44,614 nucleotides of DNA, from contig CBFDBC010000004.1 in the NCBI GenBank assembly GCA_965602945.1, forward strand, positions 1-44,614, given 5' to 3'. Positions within the stretch are counted from its first letter, which is position 1. Every line of letters begins with the position of its first letter. Below are positions 1-7,109 of this stretch, one piece after another. The notes beneath the pieces were generated by a model. It did no database searches, was not told where the DNA came from, and saw only the letters and a program-made list of their open reading frames with translations. The position numbers and the translations under genes were made by a program. The DNA comes from JAUXEH01 sp965602945 (lineage in GTDB: Bacteria; Acidobacteriota; Aminicenantia; Aminicenantales; Aminicenantaceae).

Positions 1-2355
1 TCCTTCGCCCTCCTGGGACTGCTCTCCCTGGGAGTGAGTTTCTGCCTGTACGCGCACATGCAGAACCGGAAACTCTCCATCCTCAACCACGGATTCGAGC
101 CCCAGGCCTCATTTATCCTGGTCTGGTTCATCGCGGCCGCCTCGGCCTTGGTGCTGATCTGGCTGCTGCTGCCGCGGTTCGAGAGCAAGCTCCTGAACGT
201 AGAGATCGAGACCCTGCAGAGGGAAAACCTGATCTGCCTCACTCCCACCGCCCTGGGACTCCTGATCCCGTTGATGCTGGGGCACTATCTCACCGCAGCC
301 GACCTGCGCTCTCGTCTCCACCTGCTAACGGCAGCCATGCTCGCAGGCATTCTTCTCCTCAAACTGCTTCAGTATCGCCGGCACCTTAAGAACCGGCATC
401 CCATCGAGGATCTGGTCGAGAGATTTTCCCGGTTGTCACAAAGAAAACGGATCTGGATCCTGTTCTTCACGGCATTCCTGCTCTACAACCTGGGCGCCGC
501 GATCCTGGTTTCAGGAGGACGGGCGTTTTCAGGAGACGAACCCTATTATCTTTTGACCTCCGACAGCCTGTACCAGGATCTTGACATCAACCTCTCCGAC
601 CAGTACGGAGACGGCGACCACGTTCATTTTTATCCCCCCGAACTCTATCCCAACGTGAGGCTGAGGGCCTATGCCCGGTTCGGCCACAAAGGTGAGGGGT
701 ACATCTATCCGATAAGCCAGCCCGGGGTTTCTTTCCTCATCCTCCCCTGGTATGCCCTGAGCCAGCTGTTCAAGGGACGTGTACTCATCTTTTTGATCCG
801 GAGCAGCCTGACCTTCTGGGCCGCTCTTCTGGGCGTACAGATCTATCTCCTGTTCTCCCAGCTGTGGCAGAAGGAGAGGCTGTCGCTCTTCCTGTGGTTC
901 CTCTACTCCTTCACGGCACCCATCTTCTTCTTCGCGTTTCATATCTACCCCGCTGTCCCCATAGCACTGTTTTCCATCTACATCTTTCGCAAAGCCTGGT
1001 CCCCGGACGCCCCCTCCAACTTCGAGTATGCTTTGTGCGGTTTTCTGCTGGCCCTTTTTCCCTTTTTCGGCCTGAAATACAACATGATCCTCTGGCCGCT
1101 GCTGCTCATCGCCGGGTATACCTTTGTCCGCAAGCACAGGGCAGGACTCCGGATCGCCTGGTTCCTGGTTTTCCCGCTGGCGGGCCTCGCGGCCTTCTAT
1201 CTGTACGTCAATCACATGTACGGGACCTTGAATCCCATCGCGATCTATGAGGGGGTCCTGACTTCGGACAAGATTCAGAATTTCCAGGATGTCATGCGGA
1301 ACACTCCCCTCATGCTGCGCATCGATTCCCTTCTGGATTATTTCCTGGATCAAAGGGACGGCCTGCTCCTCTATGCACCCTGGTACTTCTTCGCCCTGGC
1401 CGGATGCATCGAGATGTTCCGCCGCGCCCGAGCGACCCTGGTCACCTTTGTCCTCCTGGCGGGCCCTTTCCTCTTCAACTACGCCTTTTTCGCCCACCGG
1501 CAGGGATCCAGTCCGCAGGGACGGGTCCTGACCCCTCTTTCCTGGATGGCTGCCATCGCCGTGGGGTATTTTCTTCTCCACAACCACAAGCGGTTCTACA
1601 CACTGCTTTTCCGGGGATCCGTGATCCTGAGTCTCGTCATCGTCCCCGGGCTGCTCCTAAACGCTTCGTTCCTCTACCAGCCAACGACACACCAGTACAC
1701 GTTCCGGGGATCCGAACTGTTTGTCTCGCTCAGCAACCTGCACTTCTTCCTCCCCGACTTCCTGCCCTCCTTCCTCAAACTCGACAACAGCGGATACGTC
1801 CCTAACTATGTCTGGTTAGGCCTGATCCTGATCTTCGTCATCGGATACGCCGTGAAAAAAGACATCCGGCTTCCCCGGGGGTTCCTCTTTCAGGCGGTGT
1901 GCATATGGATCCTCCTGGCCCTCTTCTTCTCGACCTTCTGCCTCTTTCCCCGTCCGGTGCTGTTGTTCCCGCAAAACGCCGCTTATGCCTCGGGCGAGAG
2001 GATCGCCTTCTACCCCATGGGCCGCAACATCCGCATGGCGGAGCCCGGAGCCTTCGAGTTGATGGGGTGGGACCGCTCCTATGACCTCTACTTCACTGCC
2101 TGGAGAGAGCTGCGCTCGCTCAAGCTCACCTTCGGGCCGGAACAGGGGGAGACCGCCGCCAGGGTGGATCTCTTCGACGTGCCGCTGTTTTCCGGGCGGG
2201 TTTCCGACCGCTCGGAATCCCTCATGTATACTGATCCGCCTCGGTACCGGTACCGGAACACGAACCTTTACCTGCTGCGGATCACGCTTCAGAGCCGGCC
2301 CCCGGACGCGCCGGAGGGGCTCCCTTTCAAATTCAATGTATCATTCCGGCAATGA
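1..2355 (+). CDS. GT-C-like membrane glycosyltransferase, 5' end outside window
   Basis: The reading frame is open from base 1. The eleven residues before the first possible internal start (GTG at 34) are hydrophobic and continue a membrane helix, so the true start lies upstream of the window. About 784 residues are visible. There are many transmembrane segments (roughly 12), with a first large periplasmic loop carrying an acidic GDEPYYL motif, the position where GT-C polyprenyl-phosphate-sugar transferases keep their catalytic acidic pair. The last ~130 residues after the final helix look like a soluble periplasmic beta domain. Such enzymes transfer a sugar from a polyprenyl phosphate carrier to lipid, glycan or protein on the periplasmic side. 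Donor and acceptor cannot be told from sequence. The next small gene starts 2 nt after the stop codon, suggesting co-translation. Confidence 0.72.
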   Translation, partial: SFALLGLLSLGVSFCLYAHMQNRKLSILNHGFEPQASFILVWFIAAASALVLIWLLLPRFESKLLNVEIETLQRENLICLTPTALGLLIPLMLGHYLTAADLRSRLHLLTAAMLAGILLLKLLQYRRHLKNRHPIEDLVERFSRLSQRKRIWILFFTAFLLYNLGAAILVSGGRAFSGDEPYYLLTSDSLYQDLDINLSDQYGDGDHVHFYPPELYPNVRLRAYARFGHKGEGYIYPISQPGVSFLILPWYALSQLFKGRVLIFLIRSSLTFWAALLGVQIYLLFSQLWQKERLSLFLWFLYSFTAPIFFFAFHIYPAVPIALFSIYIFRKAWSPDAPSNFEYALCGFLLALFPFFGLKYNMILWPLLLIAGYTFVRKHRAGLRIAWFLVFPLAGLAAFYLYVNHMYGTLNPIAIYEGVLTSDKIQNFQDVMRNTPLMLRIDSLLDYFLDQRDGLLLYAPWYFFALAGCIEMFRRARATLVTFVLLAGPFLFNYAFFAHRQGSSPQGRVLTPLSWMAAIAVGYFLLHNHKRFYTLLFRGSVILSLVIVPGLLLNASFLYQPTTHQYTFRGSELFVSLSNLHFFLPDFLPSFLKLDNSGYVPNYVWLGLILIFVIGYAVKKDIRLPRGFLFQAVCIWILLALFFSTFCLFPRPVLLFPQNAAYASGERIAFYPMGRNIRMAEPGAFELMGWDRSYDLYFTAWRELRSLKLTFGPEQGETAARVDLFDVPLFSGRVSDRSESLMYTDPPRYRYRNTNLYLLRITLQSRPPDAPEGLPFKFNVSFRQ

Positions 2356-2356
2356 C

Positions 2357-2593
2357 ATGTCCGCAGGAAAAACCGGTGAGCTGGTTCTATCCTTCCTGCG
2401 CCGCCTGTTCAGGGCTGGATATATCACACCGCAGGGGTCGACACATCTTTTCGAGCTCGTGTTGGCGCAGCGATTCGCCTGGCTCTCCGAGTGGCTGCAC
2501 AAATCCGACCGTGAGATGGTGGACCTGGAGTGTGTCTACATCTCACTGCTCCACGACAACCGGGATGTCCTGAAGAGGGCTTGGGGACTTTGA
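2357..2593 (+). CDS. Small hypothetical protein downstream of GT-C gene
   Basis: A 78-residue frame begins with ATG one nucleotide after the stop codon of the preceding membrane protein. The protein starts MSAGKTGELVL and looks soluble and mostly helical, rich in Leu, Arg and acidic residues, with no membrane segment and no cysteine motif apart from one Cys. I do not recognise the family. The amphipathic pattern and the tight spacing to the upstream gene argue for a real gene; the overlapping alternative frame from 2352 gives a Ser/Pro/Cys-rich nonsense composition. An in-frame ATG at 2336 would extend the protein into the upstream gene and has no better ribosome site. Function unknown. Confidence 0.5.
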   Translation: MSAGKTGELVLSFLRRLFRAGYITPQGSTHLFELVLAQRFAWLSEWLHKSDREMVDLECVYISLLHDNRDVLKRAWGL

Positions 2594-2675
2594 AACCGGC
2601 GCGGATCTTACATCAAGGGCAGTTCTTTTCGACTAATCCTATATCGAGGGTTTGAACAGGCAGGAAGACGGAAAC

Positions 2676-3512
2676 ATGGAAGATTGCCGCCGCGACATGC
2701 ACCGGAACCTTCCGGCGCCACCTCCCATTCGGGAGAGGTACGGCCGGACCATCCTGCGTTATGCCGCGGTGGTCATCCTGATCGGAGTCGTCCTGACCGG
2801 CGGCTGCACCCGGAAGCCGCCCGTCGTCACAGAGGCCCCGCCTCCCGCCCCGGTGAAAGAGCGTACCCTGGCCGGTTTTACCATCCAGGTCGGGGCCTTC
2901 CGCAACCTGAACAATGCGGTCCGGCTGGCTCACTCGCTTTCCGGCTTCGGGCTCGACGCCTATTACTTCAAGCATGAATCGGGGCTCTATAAGGTCCGTT
3001 TCGGAGATTATTCCAACCGGGAGGCGGCGCGGGAACAAGCCGAACAGGTCCGCGCCCGCGGAGTCATAGAGGATTTCTACATCGTGAACCCGGAAACATC
3101 CGCCGTGGCCCAGGAGGCCGAACTCGGCACGGATTATCTGCGGAACGCGATCGTAAGCCGGGCGCAAAGTTTCCTGGGGATCCCCTATCGATGGGGAGGT
3201 GTTTCGGCGGAAAACGGCTTTGACTGCAGCGGGCTGACCATGGCCGTTTACAACCTGGTGGGGTTGAACCTGCCCCGTTCCTCACGCGCACAGTATTCTG
3301 CGGGCACGCCTGTTTCGGAAGAGCGGCTGGGCCGGGGGGATCTGGTTTTTTTCCGCACCTCAAACAGCACCCGTGTGTCCCATGTGGGAATCTTCACCGG
3401 AGGGGACCGTTTTATCCACGCGCCGGGAAGAGACAAAAAGATCCGCTTGGATTCACTGAATTCTTCGTATTTCCGCAGCCGCTTCGCCGGGGCTCGAACC
3501 TATCTCAAATAG
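2676..3512 (+). CDS. SPOR-domain NlpC/P60 lipoprotein (peptidoglycan endopeptidase)
   Basis: Start ATG 2676 is chosen over the TTG at 2652 because AGGAAG lies about 8 nt upstream. The 278-residue protein has a charged N-terminus, one hydrophobic segment ending in a lipobox (LTGGC, lipidated Cys44), a Pro-rich linker, a SPOR domain (about residues 66-138, opening FTIQVGAFRN) and a C-terminal NlpC/P60 domain (about 155-278). The catalytic Cys184 sits in FDCSGL, with His236 in SHVGIF and a third polar residue, His248. NlpC/P60 enzymes typically cleave D-Glu-diaminopimelate bonds in stem peptides, while SPOR domains bind denuded septal glycan. Their combination suggests a membrane-anchored hydrolase acting at division sites. 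The n-region before the hydrophobic segment is unusually long for a lipoprotein, so a later start (ATG 2697) is possible. Confidence 0.9.
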   Translation: MEDCRRDMHRNLPAPPPIRERYGRTILRYAAVVILIGVVLTGGCTRKPPVVTEAPPPAPVKERTLAGFTIQVGAFRNLNNAVRLAHSLSGFGLDAYYFKHESGLYKVRFGDYSNREAAREQAEQVRARGVIEDFYIVNPETSAVAQEAELGTDYLRNAIVSRAQSFLGIPYRWGGVSAENGFDCSGLTMAVYNLVGLNLPRSSRAQYSAGTPVSEERLGRGDLVFFRTSNSTRVSHVGIFTGGDRFIHAPGRDKKIRLDSLNSSYFRSRFAGARTYLK

Positions 3513-3528
3513 CTCGCAAATCTGCGAG
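3513..3528. terminator. Possible stem-loop between convergent genes
   Basis: A perfect 6-bp stem CTCGCA/TGCGAG with an AATC loop begins directly after the stop codon of the NlpC/P60 gene and lies in the 49-bp gap before the convergent tsaD gene. No T-tract follows on either strand, so it is not a canonical intrinsic terminator; it could act as an mRNA 3' stabiliser or be chance. Confidence 0.25.
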
Positions 3529-3561
3529 GGACATCGTGAGGTCTGCGGCCGGAGGGGCCAT

Positions 3562-4563
3562 TTAACGCCGCGGATATGCGTTCAGGGTCAGATCGAGGCC
3601 CGGAGAGCCGTCATCCTTGAGCTTCTCAAGAGCGAGGGCCGCCACCATGGCGGCGTTGTCCGTGCACAGCTCGGGAGAAGGGACATAACCCGGTACCTTC
3701 CGGTTATCGGCCAGTTCCAGAAACTGCTCGCGCAGCTTCCGGTTACGGGCCACGCCTCCGCACAGGATCAGGGAGCCGGGTTCGACCTCGTCGATGGCCC
3801 GGTTCAGGTTGTGCAGCAGTGTTCGGATCACCGCCGCCTCGAAGCTGGCGATAAAATGGACAAAATCCGGATGCGCCCGGGTGATCCCGAGTTTGCGGAT
3901 CTGCCGGAGGCCCGCGGTCTTGAAACCGCTGAAGCTGAAATCCAGGCTTCCATCGGACATCTGGGGCCGCGCGAACGGGAAACGCCCCTCGTCCCCCCCG
4001 GAGGCCAGCCGATCGATCACCGGGCCGCCGGGGTACCCCAGGTTGAGGAATTTGGCGATCTTGTCCAGGGCCTCGCCCGCCGCGTCGTCCCGGGTCTTGG
4101 CAAGCAGTCTGAAGTTCAGCGGCTCCTTGAGCTCGAAGAGAGAGGTGTGCCCCCCGCTGACCAGGAGTGCGAGGATCGGAAAGGCGATGTCCCGGTTCTC
4201 GATGAATGCCGAATATATGTGGGACTCCAGGTGGTCGGTCGGGACCAGGGGCCTGCCGTGGGTGTAGGCCATCCCCTTGGCAAACGAAAGGCCGACCAGC
4301 AGGGACCCGATAAGGCCCGGGCCCTGGGTCACGGCAAAGGCGTCGATCTCATCGGGCCCCAGCCCGGAACGCTCCAGGCATTCACTCACCACATAGGCGA
4401 TGGAACGGATATGCTGGCGGGACGCAAGTTCAGGTACGATCCCGCCGTACGGGGCATGAATCTCATCCTGTGAGAGCACGACATTACCGAGGATGCGCAG
4501 CTCATGATCCAATACCGCTGCGGAGGTCTCATCGCAGGAAGTCTCGATCCCCAGGATCTTCAT
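3562..4563 (-). CDS. tsaD: tRNA N6-adenosine threonylcarbamoyltransferase TsaD
   Basis: The protein has 333 residues, close to the usual TsaD length. It transfers the threonylcarbamoyl group from TC-AMP onto A37 of ANN-decoding tRNAs, working with TsaB and TsaE in bacteria, and is normally essential. Visible marks are the N-terminal ASKHA nucleotide-binding start MKILGIETSCDETS, the metal-binding HxxxH (His111 and His115 in DHLESH), the VTQGPGL and LVSGGH segments, and a C-terminal CTDNAAM motif. The start codon is 4 nt past the stop of mtnA, so translation is probably coupled and transcription comes from the mtnA promoter near 5.7 kb. TsaB and TsaE are not in this window. Confidence 0.97.
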   Translation of the reverse strand: MKILGIETSCDETSAAVLDHELRILGNVVLSQDEIHAPYGGIVPELASRQHIRSIAYVVSECLERSGLGPDEIDAFAVTQGPGLIGSLLVGLSFAKGMAYTHGRPLVPTDHLESHIYSAFIENRDIAFPILALLVSGGHTSLFELKEPLNFRLLAKTRDDAAGEALDKIAKFLNLGYPGGPVIDRLASGGDEGRFPFARPQMSDGSLDFSFSGFKTAGLRQIRKLGITRAHPDFVHFIASFEAAVIRTLLHNLNRAIDEVEPGSLILCGGVARNRKLREQFLELADNRKVPGYVPSPELCTDNAAMVAALALEKLKDDGSPGLDLTLNAYPRR

Positions 4564-4567
4564 GGTT

Positions 4568-5608
4568 TCATCCCTGTCGGGCTATCCGCAGCTCCTCCAG
4601 AGAATCCTCGAAGGGCGGATATGCGATCCCTCGCTCCGTTATGATGGCTGTGACCAGCCGGGCCGGAGTCACATCAAAGGCGGGATTCCGGACTCCGACC
4701 TGCGGGGGGGCGATGAGGCAGTCCCCGATCCTGCGTACCTCATCCGGGTGACGCTCCTCGATCGGAATCTGGTCTCCTCCAGCCAGAGAAAAGTCGATCG
4801 TATTCATGGGAGCGGCCACATAAAAAGGGATGCCGTTCTCTCGGGCCAGGACCGCCACGGAATAAGTGCCGATCTTGTTGGCCGTGTCTCCGTTGCGGGC
4901 GATCCGGTCCGCCCCGGTCACCACCAGAGAGATCTCATCCTTCTGCATCAGATACCCCGCCATGTTGTCCGTGATGAGGACAACGGGGATCCCGTCGCTC
5001 TCCAATTCCCAGCAGGTCAGGCGGGCTCCCTGCAGCAGAGGCCGGGTCTCATCGGCATAGACCCGTATGTCCGGGTGCTCCGCAAAGGCCGCCCGGACCA
5101 CCCCCAAAGCGGTCCCGTATCCAGCGGTGGCAAGGCCTCCGGCATTGCAGTGGGTCAGGATGGTCTGTCCGCCCTGTACCAGGGTTCTTCCCCATCCGCC
5201 GATCCGGCGGCACATCTCCAGATCCTCCCGCTCTATGGCCAGCGCCCGGTCCAGGAGGGCCTTCTGCAGGCCCGCAAGATCCGATGTCCGGTTCGCGTCA
5301 AAGACATCCCTCATCTGCTCCAGGGCCCAGAAAAGGTTGCGGGCCGTGGGGCGGGTTCCCTCCAAGCGTCTGTAGACACGCGCGAACTTCTCCTCCCGTT
5401 CGCTGTCGTCCTGCCAGCCCATGACCCCCAGGACGATCCCATAGGCGGCAGCCACCCCGATGGCCGGGGCCCCTCGGATGACCATGGTCTCGATGGCCCT
5501 TGCCACCTGCTCGTGGTCCGAGCACTCCACATACACTTCTTCTCCGGGCAGCTTGCGCTGGTCGATCATTATGACACGGCCCTGTTTCCACTCGATGGTC
5601 GGTCTCAT
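4568..5608 (-). CDS. mtnA: Methylthioribose-1-phosphate isomerase
   Basis: This 346-residue protein matches the eIF2B-like MtnA family, which converts 5-methylthioribose-1-phosphate to methylthioribulose-1-phosphate in methionine salvage. The N-terminal RGAPAIGVAAAYG segment, catalytic Cys154 in THCNAGGLAT, the DETRPLLQG segment, and Asp234 in TGADRIARNGD followed by NKIGTYS are all present; Cys and Asp are the residues known to be needed for isomerisation. AGGAA precedes the ATG. No other methionine-salvage gene (mtnB, C, D, K, P) is nearby. Instead it leads a two-gene unit with tsaD. In some bacteria MtnA-family proteins also act on 5-deoxyribose-1-phosphate, so the physiological substrate is an inference. 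Confidence 0.95.
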   Translation of the reverse strand: MRPTIEWKQGRVIMIDQRKLPGEEVYVECSDHEQVARAIETMVIRGAPAIGVAAAYGIVLGVMGWQDDSEREEKFARVYRRLEGTRPTARNLFWALEQMRDVFDANRTSDLAGLQKALLDRALAIEREDLEMCRRIGGWGRTLVQGGQTILTHCNAGGLATAGYGTALGVVRAAFAEHPDIRVYADETRPLLQGARLTCWELESDGIPVVLITDNMAGYLMQKDEISLVVTGADRIARNGDTANKIGTYSVAVLARENGIPFYVAAPMNTIDFSLAGGDQIPIEERHPDEVRRIGDCLIAPPQVGVRNPAFDVTPARLVTAIITERGIAYPPFEDSLEELRIARQG

Positions 5609-5680
5609 TTCCTGCCTCGATGTTCAGATCCGGAGTCTCGAATTCTGCAAGGTTCGTTTCCGGTTCCAGACTTTTCCCCC

Positions 5681-5709
5681 ACTATAACGATTCATATGCC
5701 GGGAGTAAA
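5681..5709 (-). promoter_or_regulatory. Sigma70-like promoter for mtnA-tsaD
   Basis: On the minus strand TTTACT (5704-5709) and TATAGT (5681-5686) are separated by exactly 17 bp. The -10 matches the consensus at 5 of 6 positions and the -35 at 4 of 6. Transcription would start near 5674, giving a leader of about 65 nt before the mtnA ATG, and reads away from the end of the porin gene. Confidence 0.6.
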
Positions 5710-5723
5710 GGAGCTCGGCGGGA

Positions 5724-6959
5724 TTAAAAGCGGACGGCGGCCTGCAGCGCCAGCAGGTCCTTGTTGGCGTCAGATTCCCGGGATCCGGGAAAATAGAGGT
5801 CATATTCAACCTTGAACACCACCGAAGGCGTGAGGTAGTAGTTGAAGCCCAGGGCGAGGATCTTGCGGTCAAAATCGGTGGGCTTGCGGCCCAGGGCATC
5901 GCTGAGATCCAGATAATCCAGGCTGCCGAAGCGTACGCTGGGCCGGAAATGACGCCGGATCAGATAGGAGCCCTGGATAAAATACCCTTCGGTCTTTCCG
6001 GTCTCATAAGGGTCCGGATTGCCCGACAGGGCCTTGGAAAACTCGCCGTAAAGGCTTAAATCCCCGGTTCTCCCCAGAAGATGCAGGCCGAACATGTCCA
6101 GGTTGTGTTTGCTGCCGTCGTCCCAGGCACCGTGATAGAAGGAACCGCCCACCTCAAACCGGTCGTGGAACACCCCGCTGAGCCGGAAACCCAGGCTCTT
6201 GGCGTCGTTGTTGTCCCTGTATTGGCGGCTGCCGCGCAACCGGCTGCCTGAACCCAGTCCGTTTATCAGGTAGAGGTCGTAATTCAGGTAGGCACTGGGA
6301 TTGACAGAAAGGTTTCCATGGAACACGACACCGACTTCTTTCCAGGCGCTCACAGATATCTCTCTCGACATTTGAGGCCGTGTTATGAGCATGTTCTCCA
6401 GAGGCGCATGAAAATCGTCAAAACGGTTGAAGGGAGCGATCACCGCTCCGATGCGCAGGGCCATGTTTTTCTGAAACCAGACGTCCATGTAGGCCTGCTC
6501 GATGAAGGGAGGCTCCGCATCTCCGCCGCCGTGCTCGAATTCGAACTCGGCCCGGTAGGAGATCCGTTCATGCACGCGTCCTGCCAGATTTACGTTCAGG
6601 TAGTGGATGTCGAAGGTGTCGGTGGATGCCTTGGAGGCAAAAAATTCGGTGTACAGATATCCTCCCAGCACAGGATTGGTGGGCAGGTCTCCAAGTTTCC
6701 GTTTCCCCGCATTCTGTTCCAGATAAGCCATGACCGGCAGCTCCGTCTCTTCGGTCAACCCGGACAGCGGGCCCATCTCTTTCATGACGGTGCGCCACTC
6801 TTCGACGGAATATTTCTGCGGCGCATAGGCCATATGGCAGCGTCCGCATTTGAGATCGTAGAGCCTTTCACCCCTTGACAGGTCGCCCTGGGCCCCTAGA
6901 TAGGCGGGCAGGCCGATCATAAGGCAAAAGAGCGATCTGAGATATTTTCGATTAGGCAT
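5724..6959 (-). CDS. Cytochrome c domain fused to an outer-membrane porin-like barrel
   Basis: A single 411-residue frame carries a signal peptide (cleavage probably after residue 23, in LGAQG). A short monohaem cytochrome c domain follows, with CxxCH at residues 38-42 (CGRCH) and a candidate axial Met around residues 58-62 in VMKEMG. From about residue 95 to the end there are alternating aromatic/polar strands typical of a phosphate-selective-porin-like barrel (for example YLNVNLAGRV, MALRIGAVIAPFNRFDDFH), ending in the outer-membrane signature AAVRF with terminal Phe. The protein should sit in the outer membrane with a haem on the periplasmic side. It is a single gene between the mtnA promoter and lepA, with AGGGAG 6 nt before the ATG. 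The barrel assignment is firm in style, but the transported substrate is unknown. A role in electron transfer to or across the outer membrane is inference. Confidence 0.82.
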   Translation of the reverse strand: MPNRKYLRSLFCLMIGLPAYLGAQGDLSRGERLYDLKCGRCHMAYAPQKYSVEEWRTVMKEMGPLSGLTEETELPVMAYLEQNAGKRKLGDLPTNPVLGGYLYTEFFASKASTDTFDIHYLNVNLAGRVHERISYRAEFEFEHGGGDAEPPFIEQAYMDVWFQKNMALRIGAVIAPFNRFDDFHAPLENMLITRPQMSREISVSAWKEVGVVFHGNLSVNPSAYLNYDLYLINGLGSGSRLRGSRQYRDNNDAKSLGFRLSGVFHDRFEVGGSFYHGAWDDGSKHNLDMFGLHLLGRTGDLSLYGEFSKALSGNPDPYETGKTEGYFIQGSYLIRRHFRPSVRFGSLDYLDLSDALGRKPTDFDRKILALGFNYYLTPSVVFKVEYDLYFPGSRESDANKDLLALQAAVRF

Positions 6960-6989
6960 TCGCGTCTCCCTTGACTATTGTTCCGATGG

Positions 6990-7019
6990 TTTATATGGGC
7001 TTTATATGGTATAGGTAAA
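6990..7019 (-). promoter_or_regulatory. Candidate promoter of cytochrome-porin gene
   Basis: On the minus strand the block TTTACC (7014-7019), 18 bp, TATAAA (6990-6995) precedes the gene with a leader of roughly 25 nt. The octamer CATATAAA occurs twice, 11 bp apart (TATAAA at 7001-7006 and 6990-6995), so two overlapping -10 elements, or one helical-turn-spaced protein site, are possible. Confidence 0.45.
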
Positions 7020-7109
7020 TGCCGGAACAAGCAAGCCCCCCCCCGCAAATTGTCGGGATACACGCTGTACAGGCAGGGAGACAAACGGGGACAGCGAGTG
7101 CTGCCGGAC

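Noticed and set aside
7035..7044. Poly-C tract near 7.04 kb as a phase-variation tract
   Set aside because: It lies in an intergenic region upstream of no start codon in a position to switch translation, and is a short run that could be chance or a sequencing artefact.
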